From an uncultured Bacteroidia bacterium (GTDB taxonomy: Bacteria > Bacteroidota > Bacteroidia > Bacteroidales > Prolixibacteraceae), in contig CAINLJ010000223.1 in assembly GCA_903850335.1 (NCBI GenBank), positions 1 through 64,000 on the forward strand: a DNA stretch of 64,000 bases. The letters are read 5' to 3'. Under the pieces are notes generated by a model. It worked only from the letters and a program-made list of their open reading frames with translations, ran no database searches and was not told the DNA's origin. Numbering within the stretch: position 1 is the first letter of the stretch; each line of letters opens with the position of its first letter. Below are positions 48,982 to 57,417 of the stretch, in pieces. Made by a program: the position numbers and the translations under genes.

Positions 48982-50187
48982 ATGAGATTTCCCGATATAC
49001 CGGTAAACGAGGTGCAGAGACTGGAAGCTCTCAGGAGTTATTCAATATTAGACACAATGCCTGAACCCGAGTATGATGATATTACCTACCTGGCTTCCCA
49101 GATATGTAAAACCCCTATTTCGCTAATAAGCCTGATTGATAATAAAAGACAATGGTTTAAGTCTCATCATGGGCTTGACGCCACAGAAACTCCCAGAGAA
49201 TTAGCGTTTTGTGCACATGCTATCAATGACAAAAACAACATTCTGATCGTAGGAGATTCCCGTAAAGATGAGAGATTCTTTGATAATCCCTTAGTCACTG
49301 AAAACCCTCATGTGATTTTTTATGCCGGCATTCCATTGGTTGATAGGGATGGATATTCTTTGGGAACTCTATGTGTTATTGATAATCAGCCAAATACACT
49401 CGATAAATTTCAACTTAAAGCATTGGAGGCACTCTCAAATCAAATTATTAGCTTGTTTGAGTTACGAAAGAAATCGGCAGAACTGGAACTTAAAGCAATA
49501 GAGATTGAGGCTCAAAATCATGTTCTGGAGAAGTTTGCCGGCACTGCTGCTCATGATATAAAATCACCGCTTGCGACAATTGTAATGATCATAGATGTGA
49601 TCGAAAATCAATATGGTAAGCAGCTGGATAGTGAAGTGATGGACCTGATCGGGATGATAAATTCATCAGCACATTCACTAATTAAAATTATTGATGGAAT
49701 TCTAAATTATAGCCAAAATATAAAAGTATTGCTTGAAGAAAAAGAACAAATTAATGTTCAGGAATTAATCGACGGAATCATTCAGCTTATTGATCCCAAT
49801 AAAGAGGTTACTGTGAATATTTCTCCTGAATCGGATACCTACCTGTTTACAAACAAAATAGCTCTTGAACAGATTCTATTGAATCTGTTAGTCAATTCGA
49901 TAAAATATAACGATAAATCCGAAAAAACTATCTCTATCATCCTTGGGGAATCGAAAGACATGATAAGGTTTAATATTGTTGATAACGGACCCGGAATAAA
50001 GAATGAAGATCAGGAACGGATATTTGGTGTTTTTGAGACTACCTCTAACATAAGCAATACCGGAGACAAAGGAACCGGAATAGGACTAGCTACGGTTAAA
50101 TCGCTTGTCGAAGGATTAGGAGGTAAAATCCGATTACATTCTGTTCAAGGCCAAGGTGCAGATTTCGAATTTACCCTGCATAAATAA
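48982..50187 (+). CDS. GAF domain-containing sensor histidine kinase
   Basis: EVQRLEALRSYSILDTMPEPEYDDITYLASQICKTPISLISLID (GAF), FAGTAAHDIKSPLATIVMIIDVIE (HisKA), DNGPGIKNEDQERIFGVFETTSN (HATPase). Confidence 0.95.
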   Translation: MRFPDIPVNEVQRLEALRSYSILDTMPEPEYDDITYLASQICKTPISLISLIDNKRQWFKSHHGLDATETPRELAFCAHAINDKNNILIVGDSRKDERFFDNPLVTENPHVIFYAGIPLVDRDGYSLGTLCVIDNQPNTLDKFQLKALEALSNQIISLFELRKKSAELELKAIEIEAQNHVLEKFAGTAAHDIKSPLATIVMIIDVIENQYGKQLDSEVMDLIGMINSSAHSLIKIIDGILNYSQNIKVLLEEKEQINVQELIDGIIQLIDPNKEVTVNISPESDTYLFTNKIALEQILLNLLVNSIKYNDKSEKTISIILGESKDMIRFNIVDNGPGIKNEDQERIFGVFETTSNISNTGDKGTGIGLATVKSLVEGLGGKIRLHSVQGQGADFEFTLHK

Positions 50188-50198
50188 TATTTACATTC

Positions 50199-50235
50199 AT
50201 ATCCACAGAATTTTCAATAACTATTCTGTGGATAT
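50199..50235. terminator. bidirectional terminator-like hairpin between convergent genes
   Basis: ATATCCACAGAA(50199-50210)...TTCTGTGGATAT(50224-50235), 12-bp perfect stem between the stop codons of convergent CDSs. Confidence 0.65.
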
Positions 50236-50241
50236 TGAGAA

Positions 50242-51345
50242 TTAATTTAAGCAACTTTCTCTGACAATCTCTTCCATTACGGATCTGTTCTCTTCAAGAA
50301 CTTCCAAATATCGGATTTGAGCCTTAGCTCTTACAAGATTATGTCCTTGATAATCAGTTTTATAATAAGTATCTCCATTTAAAAAGTCACAAAGGAAACG
50401 CATCCCTTGTTCCCATGCCATGTATCTGCATGAAAAGGCAAGATTATCTATTTCCGCCTGGATTAGAAACGATTTGGCTTCAGAAAGATAACCTTTCGCG
50501 AAAGCCTCATAAATCGGTTTATTGAAAGTGATTTTAGATAAATCCGGTTCATCTTCAGGAGCAGTATTTCCCAGAGTACGAATAGCATCGCCAAAATCAT
50601 AAAGTGCAGATCCAGGCATTACAGTGTCAAGATCAATGATACATAAAGTATTATTATCCTGATCAAAGAGAATGTTGTTGATCTTCGTATCATTATGAGT
50701 GATCCGTAAAGGTAATGTCTTGTCGTTGAGACCACGTTGTATGGAAGTCATTTCATTGCCACGATCCAGAATGCTTTTTATAAGCCATTGGTTGTCAGAT
50801 ACTCTTCCAGCTGCATCATTTGAAATTGCTGTCTGAAAGTCCTTAAGTCGTGACAGACCATTATGGAAATTTGGAATCGTTTCAATTAATAAATCCCCCG
50901 GAAGATCAGAAAGCTGCTCCTGAAAATGCCCGAAAGCCCGTGCTGCACTATAAGCCTGATCCGGTTTTTGAATATTCTCAACAACAACACAATCGGCAAT
51001 AAATAGAAATAAAGTCCAGAAATTTCCATCCTTATCATTCACATACATTTTCCCGTCTTTTGCAGGTATATAGGTCATAACCTTCCTGTTCACCTCACTA
51101 ACACCTGCTTTTTCCAGTTTATTCCGAATGTGATCTGTCGTGATTACAATATTTTTCATCATCCCCTCCACATCTTTGAAAATCTTATGATTCTTCCTTT
51201 GAAGTATATAATCGGGTGCATCTTCCGGAAGTGTTGACACAAGAAAGGTATCGTTGATATGACCCGTTCCGTAAGATGCGATACTCTTGATATTTAGGTT
51301 GATGTCAAAGTCTGAAACCAATTCTGAAAATAAAGGATTATTCAT
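50242..51345 (-). CDS. APH-type phosphotransferase, N-acetylhexosamine 1-kinase-like
   Basis: GTGHINDTFLV, LPLRITHNDTKINNILFDQDNNTLCIIDLDTVMPGSALYDFGDAIRT. Confidence 0.85.
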   Translation of the reverse strand: MNNPLFSELVSDFDINLNIKSIASYGTGHINDTFLVSTLPEDAPDYILQRKNHKIFKDVEGMMKNIVITTDHIRNKLEKAGVSEVNRKVMTYIPAKDGKMYVNDKDGNFWTLFLFIADCVVVENIQKPDQAYSAARAFGHFQEQLSDLPGDLLIETIPNFHNGLSRLKDFQTAISNDAAGRVSDNQWLIKSILDRGNEMTSIQRGLNDKTLPLRITHNDTKINNILFDQDNNTLCIIDLDTVMPGSALYDFGDAIRTLGNTAPEDEPDLSKITFNKPIYEAFAKGYLSEAKSFLIQAEIDNLAFSCRYMAWEQGMRFLCDFLNGDTYYKTDYQGHNLVRAKAQIRYLEVLEENRSVMEEIVRESCLN

Positions 51346-51402
51346 AAGTGTTGAGATTTTGGAAATGCTATATAAAGAATTTGAAGGTTTAATGACTGGT
51401 GA

Positions 51403-52302
51403 TCAGGACCAAAGATTGTTTGGATATTCTTCCTGGTCAATAAGCTCTTTAATACGTTGTTGAACAAAAGGCTTGTCCTCTCTGTAAGTAACACCAAACC
51501 ATGGTGAGTCACATTTTATAACTTTAGTACGAATTGTTCCGTTAACAATATTATCGTTGATTAACAAGGGTATAAAATATTCAGATTTCAATTCATTTCC
51601 ATTATTGATAAGAAATTCCTTAAATCCTTTATTCAGATAGTGAAACACGTTGGGTTTTAGTCCCCAGAAATTCATCGAAACCGGAGTGTTTTCCTCAAGT
51701 TTGAAACGTTGATCATCTTCGTAATAGAAAATTCCATCCGGATCTCTTTTAATCTTTGTTCTCTCAACCACAGTTGTAAGATTGTTCTCATCATCAGTAT
51801 TACATACACCGCGAGAAACGGTGCCAAATTCAGACAGGGTATTAACAACATTATAGCCGACCATCGAATATTCATTCTCATCAATAGATGTATTCAGGAA
51901 TTCAGCCATCACCTGGTAGGCCCTGCGTCCGTAAAAATCGTCTGCATTGATTACTGCCATTGGCTCATGAACAGCGCCTTCAGCCATTAAAGTGGCGTGA
52001 GCTGTGCCCCAGGGTTTTTCTCTTTCGGGATTAACAACTGATCCTTGAGGTATTTTGTCAAGTGACTGATAAACATATTCAACTTCTATCCGCTGACCAA
52101 GTTTAGGCTCAAATCTCGCCTTAAACTCTTCAGCAAAATCTGTTCGGATGACAAAAACAACCTTTCCAAATCCTGCCCTGATTGCATCATAAAGCGAATA
52201 ATCAATAATTGCCTCTCCATTCGGGCCTACTTCATCAAGTTGTTTTAGTCCACCGTATCGACTGCCCATTCCTGCCGCAAGAATTACCAAGGTTGGTTTC
52301 AT
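51403..52302 (-). CDS. sugar nucleotidyltransferase (NTP_transferase family)
   Basis: LVILAAGMGSRYGGLKQLDEVGPNGEAIIDYSLYDAIRAGFGKVVFVIR, MAVINADDFYGRRAYQ. Confidence 0.9.
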   Translation of the reverse strand: MKPTLVILAAGMGSRYGGLKQLDEVGPNGEAIIDYSLYDAIRAGFGKVVFVIRTDFAEEFKARFEPKLGQRIEVEYVYQSLDKIPQGSVVNPEREKPWGTAHATLMAEGAVHEPMAVINADDFYGRRAYQVMAEFLNTSIDENEYSMVGYNVVNTLSEFGTVSRGVCNTDDENNLTTVVERTKIKRDPDGIFYYEDDQRFKLEENTPVSMNFWGLKPNVFHYLNKGFKEFLINNGNELKSEYFIPLLINDNIVNGTIRTKVIKCDSPWFGVTYREDKPFVQQRIKELIDQEEYPNNLWS

Positions 52303-52344
52303 AAATGATTATATGGTTTTAAAAATCGTGTTAACTGAATATTT

Positions 52345-52421
52345 AATCCGAAGGATTCGTAAACTGCCCTTTTTAACGGGGCACACAAAAATATCTAAAT
52401 TTACCTATTATTCAAAGGGCA
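52345..52421. repeat. intergenic inverted repeats between divergent NTase and MFS genes
   Basis: AATCC-GAA-GGATT (52345-52357); TGCCC...GGGCA (52365-52383); TGCCCTTT(52365-52372)/AAAGGGCA(52414-52421), the last two mutually exclusive. Confidence 0.45.
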
Positions 52422-52502
52422 ATTTATGTGTAATCTTCTATATCAGGTTTTCTTAAATTATCCTTTGTAAACGTAAAACCTTAATACCATGCCATTAAAT
52501 TG

Positions 52503-52510
52503 TATATTTG
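52503..52510 (+). promoter_or_regulatory. candidate -7 box TATATTTG upstream of the MFS transporter
   Basis: TATATTTG 42 bp upstream of the ATG at 52552. Confidence 0.4.
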
Positions 52511-52551
52511 ATCCGATTCAAATCCTGTTTAATTAATAATTCTTAGATATT

Positions 52552-53802
52552 ATGACTGACACAACTAAAACTGTTAATAAAGTGAACGGCTATATCGTTC
52601 CCTTGGCAATCATTGGTATATTGTTCTTTGTCATTGGATTTGGAGTGGGGATAAGTGGGATCCTGATTCCCTTTTTACAAAATGCTTTTTCGTTAACAAC
52701 ATCACAGTCTTATCTTGTAACCGCGGCAATATTTTCTGCTTTCGTCATCTTTGGCGCCCCTTCAGGCCTTTTAGTAAAAAAACTGGGTTACAAGCACACA
52801 ATGCTTATTGCTTTTTTCGTTATGGCTGCAGGAATGGTGTTGTTTGTCCCTTCTGCACATTTTAAGAGTTTTCCATTTTTTCTGCTTGCCTTATTCATTG
52901 GAGGAGTTGGTAACACGATACTACAGGCAGCGGTTAACCCATATGTTACTATTATTGGGCCTCCACAGAGTGCTGCAATGCGAATTTGCCTGATGGGAAT
53001 CATGAATAAAGCTGCCTGGTGGATTGGTCCGCTATTTTTGGGAATGTTTCTCGATATCCATAATGCTAAACTTGAAGATGTAACCTTACCCTTTTATCTG
53101 GTCGCCTTCATATTGGTAGCTTTAGGAATCTTCATTTATTTTGCCCCGCTTCCTGAAGTCAGGGCAACGGGAGAAGATGAGGAGACTGATGATACAGCAC
53201 AATCAATCACAGGCACAAAAACGAGTATTCTACAATTTCCACATTTATTGCTGGGTATTTTGGCGTTGTTCGTATACGTGGGTGTCGAAACCTTACCAAT
53301 GGCTTCAATGCTTGATTTTGCAAGATCTGTCTATCCTCAGTCAGATCTTACCGGATATGCTAAGTTTGTACCCATTGGATTGGTGACAGGGTACATTACA
53401 GGCATTCTGACAATACCAAAGATATTATCGCAAACAGTTGCTCTAAAACTCGTTACGATCCTTGGACTGACCTTCTCTGCCATGTTGATCTTTCTTCCAG
53501 GTTCAATAGGGATTTATTCTCTCGGCTTAATAGGGTTTGCTAATTCTCTTATTTGGCCGTCAATCTGGCCACTAGCTATCGCGGACCTTGGGAAATTTAC
53601 AAAAACAGGTGCCTCCCTTCTTGTTACAGGTATTGTTGGTGGTGGGGTAATACCTTTAATCTTTGGTGTATTAGCGGACAGTTTTAAGGGTGCAAACGCA
53701 GTTAGTTCAACACAAAACTTTCAAAATGCCTATTGGATATTCATTCCATGCTATCTGTATCTGATCTATTATGCATTTGCAGGACACAAAATCAGAAGAT
53801 AA
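52552..53802 (+). CDS. MFS sugar transporter (FucP/GluP-like)
   Basis: GFGVGISGILIPFLQNAFSLTTSQSYLVTAAIFSAFVIFGAPSGLLVKKLGYKHTM, AAVNPYVTIIGPP, 12 TM-like. Confidence 0.9.
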   Translation: MTDTTKTVNKVNGYIVPLAIIGILFFVIGFGVGISGILIPFLQNAFSLTTSQSYLVTAAIFSAFVIFGAPSGLLVKKLGYKHTMLIAFFVMAAGMVLFVPSAHFKSFPFFLLALFIGGVGNTILQAAVNPYVTIIGPPQSAAMRICLMGIMNKAAWWIGPLFLGMFLDIHNAKLEDVTLPFYLVAFILVALGIFIYFAPLPEVRATGEDEETDDTAQSITGTKTSILQFPHLLLGILALFVYVGVETLPMASMLDFARSVYPQSDLTGYAKFVPIGLVTGYITGILTIPKILSQTVALKLVTILGLTFSAMLIFLPGSIGIYSLGLIGFANSLIWPSIWPLAIADLGKFTKTGASLLVTGIVGGGVIPLIFGVLADSFKGANAVSSTQNFQNAYWIFIPCYLYLIYYAFAGHKIRR

Positions 53803-53827
53803 ACGAATAGATTAGTACCACTTCCTT

Positions 53828-54352
53828 TTACTTTTCAATTTCCTTGTACCAGCCGGCATACATGTGGTAATTGTTTGCAATCCTGTTTATTTCACCTTCC
53901 AGTAATTGGGGACTAATATCCTTAATCTTTTTGGCAGGAGATCCGGCATAAACAGCACCTGATTCAATAATCGTACCTTTTGTCACAACTGCTCCAGCGG
54001 CGATAATAGAATCACTATGAATTACCGAGTCATCGAGTATGACAGAATTAATTCCAATAAGCACATTATCATGAATTGTACAACCATGCACAACGGCACC
54101 ATGGGCAATTGTTACGTTGTTGCCTATAGTAGTTGGGGATTTTTCGTATGTTGCATGAATTACTGCATTATCCTGAATATTAACATTGTTACCGATCTTT
54201 ATGAAATTTACATCACCACGAAGCACAGCTCCATACCATACACTGCATCCAGCACCCAGCGTTGAGTCACCGATGATAACAGCAGTTTCAGCCAACCAGC
54301 AATCCTGTCCAAAAACAGGAGTTTTTCCACGAAGAGATTTTATTATAGCCAT
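53828..54352 (-). CDS. gamma carbonic anhydrase family protein
   Basis: Left-handed beta-helix hexapeptide pattern; VWYGAVLRGDVNFIKIGNNVNIQDNAVIH, TIAHGAVVHGCTIHDNVLIGINSVILD. Confidence 0.93.
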   Translation of the reverse strand: MAIIKSLRGKTPVFGQDCWLAETAVIIGDSTLGAGCSVWYGAVLRGDVNFIKIGNNVNIQDNAVIHATYEKSPTTIGNNVTIAHGAVVHGCTIHDNVLIGINSVILDDSVIHSDSIIAAGAVVTKGTIIESGAVYAGSPAKKIKDISPQLLEGEINRIANNYHMYAGWYKEIEK

Positions 54353-54460
54353 TCGATTAAAAATGTTTAAATTTGCACTCCAAAATTGGTGTCTCCAAAA
54401 TTAATATTAAGCACATAATATTCTACAATAAATACGGGTATAAATTATTATTTTAATTTT

Positions 54461-56299
54461 ATGATTGGTACAAAAATCATTGAACTGGAAGAAGTAGCAA
54501 TCCGGTTTTCGGGTGACTCCGGAGATGGAATGCAGCTGACCGGAGCACTTTTTTCAGATACTTCGGCCTTATTTGGTAATGACATCTCCACCTTCCCCGA
54601 TTATCCTTCCGAAATAAGGGCACCGCAAGGGACAATAGGAGGGATTTCTGGATTTCAGGTACAATTTGGTAAGGGAAGAGTTACTACTCCGGGCGATTTA
54701 GCTCATGTTCTGGTAGCTATGAACCCTGCAGCAGTAAAGGCAAACGCAAGCTTTATGCGTCCGGGTGGTACAATATTTTATGATGTTGACAGTTTCAATC
54801 AAAAAAACTTTGATAAAGCAAAGTTAAAGACTCAGGATCCTTTCGAAGAGTGCAACCTTCAGGATTATTTTAAGGTGGCTGTCCCCATCACTACAATGAC
54901 CCGTGAAGCATTAAAAGATCTCGATATCGACAACAAGAGTATACTTCGGAGTAAAAACATGTTTGCTCTGGGACTTGTTTGCTGGGTATTTAGCAGACCT
55001 CTTGATTATATAGAAAACTTTATCAAGCGTAAATTTGCTAAGAGTCCAGTTGTAGTTGAGACAAACCTGAGAGTATTGCATGCTGGCTGGAACTATGGTC
55101 TTACTCTGGAGCACCTGACTCCCAGGTATATCGTCCATCCGGCTGAAATTGAAAAGGGCACCTACAGAAATATCAATGGTAACCTGGCTACTGCCTGGGG
55201 ATTACTTGCCGCTTCACAGAAGGCAGGACTTGATTTATTTATAGGTTCATATCCTATTACTCCCGCTACAGAAATCCTTCAGGCACTCGCCGACAGAAAG
55301 GATCTTGGGGTCAAAAGTTTTCAGGCTGAAGATGAAATTGCAGGAATATGTACTGCTATAGGTGCTTCATTTGCTGGGAAAATGGCTGTAACAACAACAT
55401 CCGGCCCCGGATTTGCACTTAAATCTGAGGCGCTTGGCCTGAGCGTGATGGCTGAATTGCCGCTCGTAGTCGTTAATGTACAGCGTGGCGGACCGTCAAC
55501 GGGATTACCAACAAAGACAGAACAATCTGACCTTCTTCAAACCTTATATGGACGTAATGGCGAGAGTCCACTTGTTGTGATTGCTGCATCCACACCTTCG
55601 GATTGCTTCCATTATGCGTATGTTTCAGCAAAAATTGCCCTGGAAAGAATGGTTCCTGTCGTATTGCTAACAGATGGATTTCTTGGAAATGGCTCTGAAC
55701 CATGGAAAATACCTGCATTTAGTGAGTTGCCATCTATAACTCCAAGAATGGCAACTGATCCCGGAACCTTTAAACCTTATGCCCGCGATGAAAAAACACT
55801 GGCACGCGAATGGGCTATCCCTGGAATGGATGGATTCCAGCACCGTATTGGCGGACTCGAAAAAGACGAAGCAGGGAATGTAAGTCATGACCCTATGAAC
55901 CATCAGAGAATGGTTGACATTCGAAATGAAAAGGTTAACCGCGTTGTCGAAATGATACCTGACATTGAAGTCGCAGGTGATCAGGAAGGTGATTTATTAG
56001 TCGTTGGATGGGGTGGCACCTTTGGATATGTTGATGGTGCAGTACGAGAGCTTCAAAATAAAGGAGTGACAGTGGGACTGGCTCATTTTAACTATATTAA
56101 ACCCCTTCCGGCAAATACGGCAGATGTTTTTGCCCGCTTTAAGAAAATTGTAGTATGTGAATTAAACCTTGGTCAGTTTGCCTCATATTTGAGAGATAAA
56201 GTGCCAGGATTTGTTTATAATCAATATAATAAAGTGCAGGGTTTACCTTTTACAGTGCAGGAATTAGTTGAAAATTTTGAAAAACTTCTGGAGGAATAG
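54461..56299 (+). CDS. korA: 2-oxoacid:acceptor (2-oxoglutarate:ferredoxin) oxidoreductase subunit alpha (gamma-alpha fusion)
   Basis: IRFSGDSGDGMQLTGALFSDTSALFGNDISTFPDYPSEIRAPQGTIGGISGFQVQFG; SYPITPATEILQALAD; TTTSGPGFALKSEALGLSVMAELPLVVVNVQRGGPSTGLPTKTEQSDL. Confidence 0.93.
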   Translation: MIGTKIIELEEVAIRFSGDSGDGMQLTGALFSDTSALFGNDISTFPDYPSEIRAPQGTIGGISGFQVQFGKGRVTTPGDLAHVLVAMNPAAVKANASFMRPGGTIFYDVDSFNQKNFDKAKLKTQDPFEECNLQDYFKVAVPITTMTREALKDLDIDNKSILRSKNMFALGLVCWVFSRPLDYIENFIKRKFAKSPVVVETNLRVLHAGWNYGLTLEHLTPRYIVHPAEIEKGTYRNINGNLATAWGLLAASQKAGLDLFIGSYPITPATEILQALADRKDLGVKSFQAEDEIAGICTAIGASFAGKMAVTTTSGPGFALKSEALGLSVMAELPLVVVNVQRGGPSTGLPTKTEQSDLLQTLYGRNGESPLVVIAASTPSDCFHYAYVSAKIALERMVPVVLLTDGFLGNGSEPWKIPAFSELPSITPRMATDPGTFKPYARDEKTLAREWAIPGMDGFQHRIGGLEKDEAGNVSHDPMNHQRMVDIRNEKVNRVVEMIPDIEVAGDQEGDLLVVGWGGTFGYVDGAVRELQNKGVTVGLAHFNYIKPLPANTADVFARFKKIVVCELNLGQFASYLRDKVPGFVYNQYNKVQGLPFTVQELVENFEKLLEE

Positions 56300-56301
56300 T
56301 A

Positions 56302-57318
56302 ATGGCCGAAATATTAGAATATACGTTAAAAGATTTTAAAAGCGAGAATGAAGTTCGGTGGTGCCCTGGTTGTGGCGATCATGCTGTTTTAAACTCAATC
56401 CAAAAAGCAATGGCCAACCTGGGTGTCCGGCAAGAGGATTTTGCTGTCATCTCCGGTATAGGTTGCTCATCAAGGTTTCCTTATTACATGAGTACCTATG
56501 GGTTTCATACAATACACGGACGTGCCGCTGCAATCGCATCCGGTGTTAAGTGTGCGAATCCGAAGCTAAATGTGTGGGAAATTACAGGCGATGGTGATGC
56601 ACTTGCAATAGGTGGAAATCACTTCATTCATTGTATTCGCAGAAATATTGATCTCAATATTATCCTTTTCAACAATAAAATTTACGGACTTACCAAAGGT
56701 CAGTATTCTCCGACATCCGAACGGGGGGCAATTACTAAGACTTCCCCGCAGGGGACTATAGAAAGTCCGTTTATTCCCGGACAGCTTATCCTGGGTGCAG
56801 GCGGGACTTTCTTTGCCCGTGCTGTTGATAATAATATTAAACACTCACAGGAGGTCTTTGAAGAAGCAGCTAAACACAAAGGAACTTCGGTTGTGGAGGT
56901 GTTACAAAATTGTGTGATCTTTAATGATGGCATACATTCTGAAATCTCTGACCCAAAGATGCGCGAGGAGCGACAGATTTTCCTTAAACATGGTGAACCA
57001 ATGATCTTTGGTAATAACAAGGATAAAGGTTTGATTTTCGATAAGGCAATATTAAAGGTTGCTACAATAGGTGAAAATGGAATTACACGGGATGATATTC
57101 TAATTCACGATGTTAAAGAACCTAATGGGTACGTCCATCAGCAACTGATAGGAATGAAATTGCCTGATTTTCCTGTTGCCATGGGAGTAATAAGAGCCGT
57201 TGAGGCTCCTGTCTATGATCAGATGATGGAGGAACAAATTGCAACAGTGAGGAGTAAGGCGAAGATAAAATCGATCGATGACCTGCTCACAAGTGGTAAT
57301 ACCTGGGTTGTAGATTAA
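56302..57318 (+). CDS. korB: 2-oxoacid:ferredoxin oxidoreductase subunit beta
   Basis: EVRWCPGCGDHAVLNSIQKAM, GIGCSSRFPYYMSTYGFHTIHGRAAAIASG, TGDGDALAIGGNHFIH, NNKIYGLTKGQYSPTS. Confidence 0.95.
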   Translation: MAEILEYTLKDFKSENEVRWCPGCGDHAVLNSIQKAMANLGVRQEDFAVISGIGCSSRFPYYMSTYGFHTIHGRAAAIASGVKCANPKLNVWEITGDGDALAIGGNHFIHCIRRNIDLNIILFNNKIYGLTKGQYSPTSERGAITKTSPQGTIESPFIPGQLILGAGGTFFARAVDNNIKHSQEVFEEAAKHKGTSVVEVLQNCVIFNDGIHSEISDPKMREERQIFLKHGEPMIFGNNKDKGLIFDKAILKVATIGENGITRDDILIHDVKEPNGYVHQQLIGMKLPDFPVAMGVIRAVEAPVYDQMMEEQIATVRSKAKIKSIDDLLTSGNTWVVD

Positions 57319-57337
57319 TACTTAAAATATAATCTTT

Positions 57338-57357
57338 AAAGGGGCTTCGGCCCCTTT
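57338..57357 (+). terminator. rho-independent terminator after korB
   Basis: AAAGGGGC-TTCG-GCCCCTTT with UUCG tetraloop and following T's. Confidence 0.8.
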
Positions 57358-57417
57358 TCTGCGTTAATAGGATTTTTTAATTAACTTTATCGTGTTAAGA
57401 CCTGATTCTAGAATCGC

